DNA of 8,681 nucleotides from W2P13-069 sp051876105. GTDB lineage: Bacteria; Actinomycetota; Coriobacteriia; Coriobacteriales; QAMH01. Made by a program: the position numbers and the translations under genes. Location: assembly GCA_051876105.1 (NCBI GenBank), contig JBJEHN010000035.1, positions 1 to 8,681 of the forward strand, written 5' to 3'. The notes below the pieces were generated by a model. It saw nothing but the letters and a program-made list of their open reading frames with translations, was not told where the DNA came from and did not search any database. Positions 1-6,776 of the stretch are shown here, piece after piece (positions within the stretch are counted from its first letter, which is position 1; each line of letters starts with the position of its first letter).

Positions 1-2
1 AA

Positions 3-30
3 AAAACAGCCCTCCGAAGAGGGCTGTTTT
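3..30 (-). terminator. Intrinsic terminator after the aldolase gene
   Basis: A perfect 12-bp inverted repeat (3-14 against 19-30) encloses a four-base loop. Read on the minus strand the loop is TTCG closed by a C-G pair, the especially stable UUCG tetraloop, and the stem runs into six T residues. The repeat begins 20 bases past the stop codon at 50-52, where the end of the minus-strand gene set is expected. The A/T ends are symmetric (AAAA...TTTT), so it could also stop transcription arriving from the plus strand. Confidence 0.95.
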
Positions 31-49
31 CGACTGCAGGGCAGAGCGC

Positions 50-994
50 TTACAGGCGCGGGGCGGCGGCTACGTCCATGAGGCCGGCGCGCTTGAGGAC
101 GCGCACGATCTCGATCACGTCGTCGCCCACCAGCGGCTGGACAGGCTCGCGCATCTGGTTGGTGTTGAAGACGCCCATCTGCCACAGGGCGGTCTTGAAG
201 GCGCCCACGCCGGCGCCAAAGCCCACGGTGGCCTGCACGCGGCGGGTGACGAACATCAGGCGGGCCAGGTAGTCCTGCTTCTCCTTGACGGTGTCCCAGT
301 CCTTGGCCTGGGCGGCGTCCCACATCTCCACGTACTCGCGCGGGGCGAGGTTTGCCAGGCCGGGGACGGAGCCGTCAGCGCCGCCCAGGTACGCGCCGTC
401 GACGCAGACCTCGTGGCCGGTGAGCAGCTGCAGCGGGTGGCCGGCGTCCTCGTTCTCGAGCATCAGCCAGCGGAACTGCACGTCGTCGCCCGAGGAGTCC
501 TTGACGCCTGCCAGGACGCCGTCGTTGCCCAGGCGCACCAGCATGGTGGGGTCGAGCTTGGTGTGCACGCACACGGGCAGATCGTAAGCGAACAGCGGCA
601 GCTCGGCGTGCTCGCGGATGACGCGGAAGTGGCGCTCGTTCTCCTTGGGGCCGCCCAGGGCGTAGAAGGGCGCGGTGCAAACCAGGCCGTCGACGTCGTA
701 CTGCTGGGTGCGCTTGACCTGCTTGATGACGCGCTCGGTCTCCATGTCGATGACGCCGGCCAAGACGGGCACGCGGTGGTCGACGATGCGCACCGCCTCT
801 TCCAGCAGCTGGAAGCGCTGGTCGTCGTTGAGGAAGGCGACCTCGCCGCTGGAACCCAGGAAGAACAGGCCGTGGACGCCGCCCTCGATCATGCGGTTGA
901 TGGAGCGCTCGAAGGCGGGCACGTCCAGCTCGCGGTTGGCATCGAGGGGCACGACGACCGGCGGGATAACGCCGTGGAACTTGGAATCTGCCAT
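50..994 (-). CDS. Dihydrodipicolinate synthase/NanA superfamily aldolase or lyase
   Basis: A 314-residue class I (Schiff-base) aldolase-fold protein, close to the usual 290-315 for the family and probably cytoplasmic. Visible hallmarks are the substrate-carboxylate loop GSSGE (residues 47-51), TAPFY with Tyr111 in the place of the DapA triad tyrosine, the catalytic Tyr137 in AYDLP, and the Schiff-base Lys165 in GVKDSSGDD. The glycine-rich GADGSVPGLANLAP (205-218) is near the active site. True lysine-pathway DapA has YNxPxR, with an arginine that binds aspartate semialdehyde. Here the stretch is YDLPVCVHTKL with no arginine, so I do not call it dapA. No reaction can be assigned; candidates are a 2-keto acid aldolase or a dehydratase/deaminase. 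The ATG at 994 is preceded by AGAGG at useful spacing, and the protein opens with the family start pattern (HGVIPPVVVPL). It lies 120 bases downstream of the flavoprotein gene and may have its own promoter there. Confidence 0.9.
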   Translation of the reverse strand: MADSKFHGVIPPVVVPLDANRELDVPAFERSINRMIEGGVHGLFFLGSSGEVAFLNDDQRFQLLEEAVRIVDHRVPVLAGVIDMETERVIKQVKRTQQYDVDGLVCTAPFYALGGPKENERHFRVIREHAELPLFAYDLPVCVHTKLDPTMLVRLGNDGVLAGVKDSSGDDVQFRWLMLENEDAGHPLQLLTGHEVCVDGAYLGGADGSVPGLANLAPREYVEMWDAAQAKDWDTVKEKQDYLARLMFVTRRVQATVGFGAGVGAFKTALWQMGVFNTNQMREPVQPLVGDDVIEIVRVLKRAGLMDVAAAPRL

Positions 995-1032
995 GAGGCG
1001 ACCTCTTGTTTCTCTCGATAGAGTTCTGAAAG

Positions 1033-1052
1033 GGGCGCTGTTGCGAGCGCCC
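1033..1052 (-). other. Short hairpin in the flavoprotein-aldolase gap
   Basis: A 7-bp perfect inverted repeat (1033-1039 GGGCGCT against 1046-1052 AGCGCCC) has a six-base loop. On the minus strand it is followed only by CCTTTCAG, a poor T run, so it is a weak terminator at best. If the promoter candidate at 1058-1085 is real, the hairpin would sit at the very 5' end of the aldolase transcript, where such stems can protect mRNA. Confidence 0.45.
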
Positions 1053-1057
1053 GTAAA

Positions 1058-1085
1058 AGTATGACGCTGCTGCTGCCAAATGCAA
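1058..1085 (-). promoter_or_regulatory. Possible sigma70-type promoter for the aldolase gene
   Basis: On the minus strand TTGCAT (1085-1080) and CATACT (1063-1058) are separated by 16 bases. The -10 matches TATAAT at four of six bases and the -35 matches TTGACA at only three. It is the most promoter-like pair I found in the 120-base gap, and its position suits a start site about 55 bases upstream of the ATG at 994. The match is weak and could be chance. Confidence 0.3.
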
Positions 1086-1097
1086 GCCGCTGCAAGC
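1081..1097. repeat. Direct repeat TGCAAGC, possible operator
   Basis: TGCAAGC occurs at 1081-1087 and again at 1091-1097, a 10-base period equal to about one helical turn. The copies overlap the candidate -35 element upstream of the aldolase gene. Two heptamers one turn apart could be a regulator site. The second copy also forms a small CCGC-TGCAA-GCGG inverted repeat. No regulator can be named. Confidence 0.3.
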
Positions 1098-1114
1098 GGA
1101 AAGCCCGGCCGCGC

Positions 1115-2650
1115 TCAGCCCACCAGGCAGTGCGAGCCACAGCTCTCCGGGCGCTGCTGCGCGGCCCGCACCATGGCGGCGGCAGTGGCCAGGCGCAGCC
1201 CCGTGCGCCGGCTCCGAGCCGCTTCCGCGGGCTGCGCGGCGGGGCCCATGCCCTCCTCGAGCTCGCCTTGCAGGGCCGTCAGGCCGCAGAGCGCCTCCCC
1301 CAGGCCAGCGCGCGTCCTCAGGGCCATGCAGTGCGCGTCCATGAGGCGCCGCATGCCCTCCTCGGCCGCTGCCGCCGCGCCGCTGGCGCGCCCCGCCCAC
1401 TCCGGCAGGGCCAAGCGCCCCGGGGCCGCGCCGCTGCACAGGGCCCAGCGCGCGGCGCTCTCGCCCGCCCTCATCCCGAAGACCAGGCAGTTGGCGGTCG
1501 AGAGCCCGCCCAGGCGGTCTGCGCCGTGCATGCCGCCGGTGCACTCCCCCGCCGCGTAGAGGCCGGTCACTCCCGTCCAGGCGCCGCTGTCGATGGCTAT
1601 GCCGCCGTTGCTGGCGTGGGCATAGAGCGCGATCCTCAGCGGCTCGCGCGGGTCTATTCCGGCCTCGCGCTCCAGCCAGCTGTTGTAGACCTGCACGAAC
1701 TCGGGGAGCTCCTGCGGGAAGGCCGGCTGCAGCAGCAGGCCCTCCGCGCCGGCCTCCTCAACGGCGAGGTCGACGGCGCGCGACTCCAGGCGCGCAGTGA
1801 AGGGGCCGTAGCCGCTGCGCTGCTCCAGCAGCTCCCGGGCGCGTCCGCTGCCGCCCAGGCGCTCTTCCATCTGGGGCTCGAGCCTCATGTACTTGAAGGT
1901 CTTCTCGTTGAACACGAGGCCCGCGCGCGGGCTCACCATGCCGGGCATGAACTGCATGAACTCCATGTTCACCAGGCGCGCTCCGGCCTGCAGGGCAAGG
2001 GACTGCTGCGTCGCCTTGCAGTCGCCGCTCGTGAGCCGGCGCGAGAACAGCGAGGCCGCTCCCCCGCCCGCCAAGACGAGGGCGCTGCAGGCAAGGCTGC
2101 GAAGGGCCCCGGCCTGCTCGTCCCAGAAGACCGCGCCGCGCACGGCGCCCCCGTCGTCTGCGAGCACGTCGAGTAGCTCCATGCCGCCGCGCATGCGCAC
2201 GCCGCAGGCCTCCAGGCGCGCCCCGACCACGCTGCGGTACGAGGCGCACTCCAGGCCCCGCCAGCTGCGGTGCTTGTGGTCGAAGCAGGGCACGTATTCC
2301 GCCTGGGCGGCCGCGCCCTGGCTGGCGCGCCTCAAGGTCACGCCCCAGGCCTCCACGCGCCGCACAGCGGGCTCGATACCGGCCACAAAGCTCTCCACCA
2401 GCTGCCCATCCACCTGCCGGCAGCCTACCTGGGCGATGGTCTCGGCAAGGTCGGCGGCGTCTGCGCCATCTGCCGGCGCGATCAAGCCCAGGCCCCAGGT
2501 GCCGCGGAAGAAGCTCGAGCCGGAGAACACCGGGCCGCTGCTCGCCAAGAGCACGCGCCCGCCCTCTCCCAGCTCCTGGGCCGCGCACAGCGCCGCGCAG
2601 CTCCCCGCTATGCCCGAGCCCGCGACGACGACGTCGTAGCACTCCTCCAT
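1115..2650 (-). CDS. FAD-binding oxidoreductase, fumarate reductase/L-aspartate oxidase fold
   Basis: A 511-residue soluble flavoprotein. The dinucleotide-binding loop AGSGIAGSCAAL is at 10-21. A succinate dehydrogenase/NadB-like core follows: SGD at 208-210, an NMEFMQFMPG segment at 228-237, LESRAVDLAVEEA at 288-300, YAHASNGGIAID at 343-354, and the FAD/substrate motif LYAAGECTGGMHGADRLGG at 364-382. The family normally has FHPT in the second segment, its histidine contacting the dicarboxylate. Here it is FMPG, with Met235 instead. His345 and Arg379 look conserved. The region where SdhA/FrdA attach FAD to histidine (GSSFFRG, 44-50) lacks histidine, so FAD is probably non-covalent. No signal peptide or heme motif is seen. 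These enzymes oxidise or reduce dicarboxylates or enoates; the substrate here is unknown, and nadB seems unlikely. I prefer the ATG at 2650, with a GGAAGGGG ribosome site six bases upstream, over a TTG at 2695. Confidence 0.88.
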   Translation of the reverse strand: MEECYDVVVAGSGIAGSCAALCAAQELGEGGRVLLASSGPVFSGSSFFRGTWGLGLIAPADGADAADLAETIAQVGCRQVDGQLVESFVAGIEPAVRRVEAWGVTLRRASQGAAAQAEYVPCFDHKHRSWRGLECASYRSVVGARLEACGVRMRGGMELLDVLADDGGAVRGAVFWDEQAGALRSLACSALVLAGGGAASLFSRRLTSGDCKATQQSLALQAGARLVNMEFMQFMPGMVSPRAGLVFNEKTFKYMRLEPQMEERLGGSGRARELLEQRSGYGPFTARLESRAVDLAVEEAGAEGLLLQPAFPQELPEFVQVYNSWLEREAGIDPREPLRIALYAHASNGGIAIDSGAWTGVTGLYAAGECTGGMHGADRLGGLSTANCLVFGMRAGESAARWALCSGAAPGRLALPEWAGRASGAAAAAEEGMRRLMDAHCMALRTRAGLGEALCGLTALQGELEEGMGPAAQPAEAARSRRTGLRLATAAAMVRAAQQRPESCGSHCLVG

Positions 2651-2656
2651 CCCGCA

Positions 2657-2667
2657 CCCCTTCCTTC
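2657..2667 (-). promoter_or_regulatory. Ribosome binding site that fixes the flavoprotein start
   Basis: On the minus strand the sequence reads GAAGGAAGGGG, six bases before the ATG at 2650. The Rossmann segment begins only a few residues after that ATG, as expected for the fold. The upstream TTG at 2695 has no comparable site and would add 15 residues not typical of the family. Confidence 0.75.
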
Positions 2668-2719
2668 TAAAAACCGCATGCGCCGCCTCTTCCAACGCCC
2701 CACATGGTATGCCACAAAC

Positions 2720-2755
2720 GCAGAAGGGGCGGACCCGAAAGCCCGCCCCTTCTGC
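2720..2755 (-). terminator. Terminator-like hairpin after the transporter operon
   Basis: A perfect 13-bp GC-rich inverted repeat (2720-2732 against 2743-2755) encloses a ten-base loop, 23 bases beyond the stop of the second ATPase gene. On the minus strand the stem is followed by GTTTGTGG, a short T run, so termination may be incomplete. It separates the transporter genes from the flavoprotein gene, whose start is 70 bases further on. The flavoprotein may therefore depend on read-through or on a promoter I could not identify. Confidence 0.75.
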
Positions 2756-2777
2756 AATCAGCAGCTTGCAGCCCGCC

Positions 2778-3710
2778 CTACTGGAAGCACTCCTCGCTGG
2801 GGTGCAGCAGACTGGGCGCGGCGCCCAGCAGCAGCTTGGTATAGGGGTCCTTGGGGTTTTCGAAGACCTCCTTGGCCTTGCCGCGCTCCACGATCACGCC
2901 CTTGTTCATGACGATGATGCGGTCCGAGATGTAGCGCACGGTGGAGATGTCGTGGCTGATGAACACCATGGCCAGGTTGAGCTCCTTCTTCAGGTCCATC
3001 AAGAGGTTGAGGATCTGCGCGCGGACGGAGACGTCGAGCGCGGAGGTGGGCTCGTCGGCGATGATGGCCTCGGGGCTGAGGGCCAGGGCGCGGGCGATGG
3101 CCACGCGCTGGCGCTGGCCGCCGGACATCTGGCCGGGCAGGGCCTCCAGGCAGCTGGAGGGCAGGCCCACCAGGTGGATGAGCTCGCGGACGCGCTTCTC
3201 GCGCTCTGCAGCCGTGCCCACCTTGTGCACGGCCATCGGGTCGAGCAGCTGGTCGTGGACGCTCATGCGGGCGTTCAGCGCGGTAGCCGGGTCCTGGAAG
3301 ACCACGGAGAGCACGCGGCCGATGACCTTGCGGTCTGCTGCGGTGCGGTTGGTGACGTCCTTGCCCTTGAAGTAGACATGGCCGCTGGTGGGCTTCTGCA
3401 GGCCGCAGAGCACGTTGGCGGTGGTCGACTTGCCGCAGCCGGACTCGCCCACGATGCCGATGGTCTCTCCGGGCATGAGCTTGATGCTCACACCGCGCAC
3501 GGCCTTCACCTTGTTGGGGTGCAGCAGCGAGCCGGTGCGGGTCTTGAAGGTGACGTGGATGTCGTCGAGGAAGATCAGCGGCTCGCCGGCGTCTGCCGGG
3601 GTGTCGTCAGGCACGGAGGTCTCCGGGACGGGGATGGCCTGGAGCTGCTCGCGGACGTCGCGGCGGCCAGAGGCGCGCTCCTCAGGCGCAAAGGTCTTCT
3701 CCTCTGCCAT
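2778..3710 (-). CDS. Peptide/opine/nickel-type ABC transporter ATPase (DppF/OppF-like)
   Basis: A 310-residue cytoplasmic ATPase that powers the importer together with the ATPase half of the preceding fusion protein. It has Walker A GESGCGKST (88-96), Q-loop Gln139 in VVFQDP, signature MSGGQRQR (195-202), Walker B AIIADEP with Asp219-Glu220, D-loop SALD (223-226) and switch His253. All catalytic residues are present, so it should hydrolyse ATP. The first ~44 residues are a charged, proline-rich extension before the ABC domain. The C-terminal oligopeptide-transporter tail begins (DPYTKLLL, 288-295) but stops soon after, so the GCxFxxRC segment found in many DppF/OppF proteins is missing. The ATG overlaps the upstream stop as TAATG, with GGGAGGG just upstream, indicating translational coupling. 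Exact substrate class cannot be read from the ATPase. Confidence 0.95.
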   Translation of the reverse strand: MAEEKTFAPEERASGRRDVREQLQAIPVPETSVPDDTPADAGEPLIFLDDIHVTFKTRTGSLLHPNKVKAVRGVSIKLMPGETIGIVGESGCGKSTTANVLCGLQKPTSGHVYFKGKDVTNRTAADRKVIGRVLSVVFQDPATALNARMSVHDQLLDPMAVHKVGTAAEREKRVRELIHLVGLPSSCLEALPGQMSGGQRQRVAIARALALSPEAIIADEPTSALDVSVRAQILNLLMDLKKELNLAMVFISHDISTVRYISDRIIVMNKGVIVERGKAKEVFENPKDPYTKLLLGAAPSLLHPSEECFQ

Positions 3711-3721
3711 TATTCCCTCCC
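3708..3721 (-). promoter_or_regulatory. TAATG stop-start overlap with ribosome binding site
   Basis: The TAA stop of the fusion gene and the ATG of the second ATPase gene share one base (position 3710). A GGGAGGG site at 3721-3715 lies within the last codons of the fusion gene, four bases before the ATG. This arrangement lets ribosomes finishing the first gene re-initiate on the second, helping keep the two ATPase domains in balanced amounts. Confidence 0.85.
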
Positions 3722-5740
3722 CTCTGCCGGCACCAGCGGCTCAAGGCCGATGCGCTTGAGCTCGCTGTCGGGCAGCTCGGCGTAGTAGTGGTCCGTGCCC
3801 TTGAGGCGCTTGAGCATGGGCGGCACGTTGGAGACGGCGTCCGGATGGCTCGAGCGCGGGCGGAAGCGGTCGCCCTCGGGGAAGTCCTTGGGGCTGGGGA
3901 CGGAGCCGGGCACCTGGTGCAGGCGGTCTCCGCCGGCCTCGATGGAGAGCACGGAGCCCAGCAGGCCCCTGGTGTACTCGTGGACGGGGCCGCACATGAT
4001 GTCCCTCACGGGGCCCTGCTCGACGATCTGGCCTGCGTACATGACGGTGATGGAGTTGGCGACCTCGGCCACCAGGGCCAGGTCGTGGCTCACGAACACC
4101 ATCGCAAAGCCCAGCTCGTGCTGCAGGCGGTTGAGCAGGTCGACAACCTGCTTTTGCACAGTGACGTCGAGGGCGGTGGTGGGCTCGTCGGCGATGACGA
4201 TCTTGGGGTCGCGGGTGAGCGCCATGGCGATGAGCACGCGCTGGCGCTGGCCGCCGGAGAGCTCGTGCGGGTAGGAGCACAGCACGCGGCTGGGGTCGAG
4301 GCCCACGAGCTCGAGGAGCTCCTCTGCCGTGCGGGTGCCGCCGCGCTTGGTCAGCTGCTTGAACTGGGCGCTGATGAGCATGGACGGGTTGAGCGAGGAG
4401 AGGGCGTCCTGGTAGACCATGGCGATCTCCTTGCCGCGGAGCTCGTTCATGGCCTTGGGGTCGAGGTCGAGCAGGTTCTGGCCGTTGTAGATGATCTGGC
4501 CGGTGATCTTGGCCTTGGGGTCGAGCAGGCCCATGATGGCCATGGAGGAGATGGACTTGCCGCAGCCAGACTCGCCCACCAGGCCCATGGTCTGGCGCGG
4601 GCGCACCACGAAGCTCAGGTGGTCGACCACGTTGACGTCGCCATGGCGCGGGAACTGGATGCAGAGGTCCTTGACCTCCAGGATGGGCGGCACGTCCGTG
4701 CGGGCCTCGAAGCGGTCCGTGCGGCGGGTCTCAACATCCCTGAGGGCTGCCAGGCGCGCCTCGAGGGCCTCGGCCTGGGCGGCGTAGGCCAGCTTGGGGT
4801 CGGCGACCAGGCGGTCGGCCTCGCGGTCGGAGGAGAGGTTGTCGTCAGCCGCCTGCAGCGGGGCTGCAGGGGGAGCCGCCATGGCGTCCGTCACTCCCTC
4901 GGAGAGGATGTTGAGGCACAGGACGGTGACCATGATGAACATGCCGGGGAACAGCGCCTGCCACCAGCGGCCGGAGAGCACGCCGGCGCGGGCGTCTGCG
5001 AGGATGTTGCCCCAGGTGGGGGTGGGCTCGGGGATGCCGGCCGAGATGAAGGCCAGGGATGCCTCGAACACGATGGCGTCTGCCACGCACACCACGGTGA
5101 AGACCAGGATGGGGGCCAGGCAGTTGCGCATCACGTGCTTCCACAGGATCCAAGGAGCGCGGGCGCCGTTGACCATCGCCGCGCGCACGTAGTCCTGCCC
5201 GTACTCGGACATGATGTTGGCGCGGACGACGCGCGCGATCTGCGGGGCGTAGAGGATGCCGATGGCCACGATGAGCGAGGGGATCGAGGCGCCCATCACG
5301 ATGACCACGGTGGCGGCGAGCGCGATGCCGGGGAAGGACATGATGACGTCCATGACGCGCATGATGACCTCGGAGATCCACGTGCGGGTCACCGCTGCCA
5401 GTGCTCCGATGATGGCGCCGAAGAACAGGGCGAACGCCGTAGAGCCCAAGCCGATGAGCAGCGAGTAGCGTGCGCCGTACATGACGCGCGACATGACGTC
5501 GCGGCCCTTGTCGTCTGTGCCGAACAGGAACTCGCCATTGGGAGCGAGGCGCGCGGTGTAGATTGACAGGGGGTCGTACGGCGCGATGAAGTTGGCGAGG
5601 ATCGCCATGAGGACGATGAGCGTCAACACGATGAGGGAGATCTTGCCTCCGAGGCTCATGGCCTTGATGTGCCTGAAGCTGAGCTTCTTGCCGGAGGTTG
5701 ACTCCATCTTCTGGGAGAGGCCTTCTCTGAACTGTGCCAT
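3710..5740 (-). CDS. Fused ABC transporter permease and ATPase (DppC-DppD-like)
   Basis: A 676-residue membrane protein combining two importer subunits. Residues 1-290 are a DppC/OppC-type permease: first membrane segment about 34-53, the family signature FGTDDKGRDVMSRVMYGARY (73-92), several further hydrophobic segments, and the EAA coupling loop RAAMVNGARAPWILWKHV (186-203). A 60-residue charged linker, probably helical or coiled coil (about 303-345), leads to a DppD-type ATPase: Walker A GESGCGKS (389-396), Gln444, signature LSGGQRQR (494-501), Walker B VIADEP with Asp518-Glu519, and His552. The C-terminal domain continues to 676, but positions that are often cysteine (GCxFxPRC) are Asp624 and Ser630. 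The reading frame is open throughout, so I see no frameshift artefact. I chose the ATG at 5740, four bases past the upstream stop, because the ATG at 5777-5779 lacks a ribosome site and would overlap the upstream gene by 35 bases. This architecture is known in some actinobacteria. Confidence 0.94.
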   Translation of the reverse strand: MAQFREGLSQKMESTSGKKLSFRHIKAMSLGGKISLIVLTLIVLMAILANFIAPYDPLSIYTARLAPNGEFLFGTDDKGRDVMSRVMYGARYSLLIGLGSTAFALFFGAIIGALAAVTRTWISEVIMRVMDVIMSFPGIALAATVVIVMGASIPSLIVAIGILYAPQIARVVRANIMSEYGQDYVRAAMVNGARAPWILWKHVMRNCLAPILVFTVVCVADAIVFEASLAFISAGIPEPTPTWGNILADARAGVLSGRWWQALFPGMFIMVTVLCLNILSEGVTDAMAAPPAAPLQAADDNLSSDREADRLVADPKLAYAAQAEALEARLAALRDVETRRTDRFEARTDVPPILEVKDLCIQFPRHGDVNVVDHLSFVVRPRQTMGLVGESGCGKSISSMAIMGLLDPKAKITGQIIYNGQNLLDLDPKAMNELRGKEIAMVYQDALSSLNPSMLISAQFKQLTKRGGTRTAEELLELVGLDPSRVLCSYPHELSGGQRQRVLIAMALTRDPKIVIADEPTTALDVTVQKQVVDLLNRLQHELGFAMVFVSHDLALVAEVANSITVMYAGQIVEQGPVRDIMCGPVHEYTRGLLGSVLSIEAGGDRLHQVPGSVPSPKDFPEGDRFRPRSSHPDAVSNVPPMLKRLKGTDHYYAELPDSELKRIGLEPLVPAEGRE

Positions 5741-5744
5741 ACGC

Positions 5745-6704
5745 CTACACCGTCCTGATTCGCGGGTCGATAAGGACATACAGCATATCGACGATGATGT
5801 TGATGATGATGAAGGCCAGCGCCACCACCAGGACCACGCCCTGGATCAGCGTGATGTAGTTGGCCTGGATGCCCTGTAGGATGAGCATGCCCATGCCGGG
5901 GAGGTTGAAGATGACCTCGATGACCACGGCGCCGCCGATGAGGTGGGCGATCTTGAGGCCCAAAACGGTAACGGGGCTGATGAGGGCGTTACGCAGCACG
6001 TTCTTGGCCACGACGGTGCCCATGGGGATGCCGAAGCCGCGCGCCGTGCGGACGTAGTCCTTGTCGAGCTCCTCGACCATGGAGGTGCGGATGACGCGGA
6101 TCATCTGGCCGGCGACGGGCACCGCCAGGGCGAAGGCCGGCAGGGCCATGCGCGCGCACCATCCGCCCGGGTCGCTGAAGAACGCCGGCAGCGGGCCGGA
6201 CGCAGGCAGCAGGCCCAGGTTGCTCGAGAACAGCAAGATCAGCAGCACGGCGAGCCAGAACGAGGGCATCGCCAGGCAGACGATCGAGAATATGCGTATG
6301 ACCTGGTCTGGCCAGCGGTCCCTGTAGAGGGCCGACACCACGCCCAGTATCACCGAGAGCACCAAGGCTATCACGAGGCCCGCGAAGGTGAGCTCGAGGG
6401 TGATGGGCAGGGCCTGGCCGATCTTGTCGGCCACAGAGACCTTGGTGGCGCCGTAGACGCCCAGGTCGCCGTGGCAGAGGTCACCCAGGTAGCGGAAGTA
6501 CTGCACCACGATCGGGTCGTCGAGGCCGTGCTCCTCCGTGTACTGCTGGACTTGCTCGGGGGTGGCGTTCTCTCCCAGGACCGAATACGCCTGGTTGATG
6601 GGAGAGAGCGAGGTGATGAAGAAGACCAGGATGGTCACGCCTATGACCATGATGGGCAGCGCGACAAGGCGCCTGCCGATCAGTCTCACGAGGTTGTTCA
6701 CCAC
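5745..6704 (-). CDS. Peptide/opine/nickel-type ABC transporter permease (DppB-like)
   Basis: A 319-residue inner-membrane permease pairing with the permease half of the downstream fusion. It has the DppB/OppB plan: an N-terminal membrane helix (about 10-31), a long external loop containing LDDPIVVQYFRYLGDL (61-76), then further helices near 102-126, 136-160, 186-205, 244-266 and 286-308. The cytoplasmic EAA loop is DYVRTARGFGIPMGTVVAKN (216-235). The C-terminus ends with the typical LIDPRIR. Translation begins at GTG. Two adjacent GTG codons (6704 and 6701) follow AGGAAGGAGGA, and spacing does not decide firmly between them; the second sits four bases from GGAGG and may be favoured, making the protein 318 residues. 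The gene follows the binding-protein gene after a 200-base hairpin-rich gap, and ends four bases before the fusion gene. Confidence 0.94.
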   Translation of the reverse strand: MVNNLVRLIGRRLVALPIMVIGVTILVFFITSLSPINQAYSVLGENATPEQVQQYTEEHGLDDPIVVQYFRYLGDLCHGDLGVYGATKVSVADKIGQALPITLELTFAGLVIALVLSVILGVVSALYRDRWPDQVIRIFSIVCLAMPSFWLAVLLILLFSSNLGLLPASGPLPAFFSDPGGWCARMALPAFALAVPVAGQMIRVIRTSMVEELDKDYVRTARGFGIPMGTVVAKNVLRNALISPVTVLGLKIAHLIGGAVVIEVIFNLPGMGMLILQGIQANYITLIQGVVLVVALAFIIINIIVDMLYVLIDPRIRTV

Positions 6705-6715
6705 TCCTCCTTCCT
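6705..6715 (-). promoter_or_regulatory. Strong ribosome binding site before tandem GTG codons
   Basis: On the minus strand AGGAAGGAGGA is followed directly by GTGGTG. GGAGG is one base from the first GTG and four from the second, while the overlapping GGAAGG is four bases from the first. A strong site combined with a weaker GTG codon may set the yield of the permease after a leaky terminator upstream. Confidence 0.7.
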
Positions 6716-6776
6716 AACATGCGGCACCGCCCGCCCTGCGGCAGGCGGCTCGTGTATTGCGGGGAGGGGCAACGCA

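Noticed and set aside
375..1544. 389-residue minus-strand frame overlapping two genes
   Set aside because: It is an out-of-frame reading of the aldolase and flavoprotein genes, very rich in Arg, Ala and Gly, and crosses the non-coding gap between them.
1115..2650. Calling the flavoprotein nadB (L-aspartate oxidase)
   Set aside because: The fold matches, but the substrate histidine is replaced by Met235 and no nadA or nadC is adjacent. The gene context points to a transporter-linked role.
2650..2719. Promoter for the flavoprotein gene
   Set aside because: CATACC is present on the minus strand as a possible -10, but no -35 is found at proper spacing and the position falls at the edge of the terminator stem. 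I cannot support a promoter call.
2709..3785. 358-residue open frame on the plus strand
   Set aside because: It is antisense to the second ATPase gene and runs through the transporter terminator. Low-complexity composition and no recognisable domain mark it as a shadow.
3788..5566. 592-residue open frame on the plus strand
   Set aside because: It lies fully antisense to the permease-ATPase fusion gene, and its product is dominated by His, Asp, Gly, Ala and Val as expected for the complement of GC-rich coding DNA. It shows no motif and no ribosome site that I noticed.
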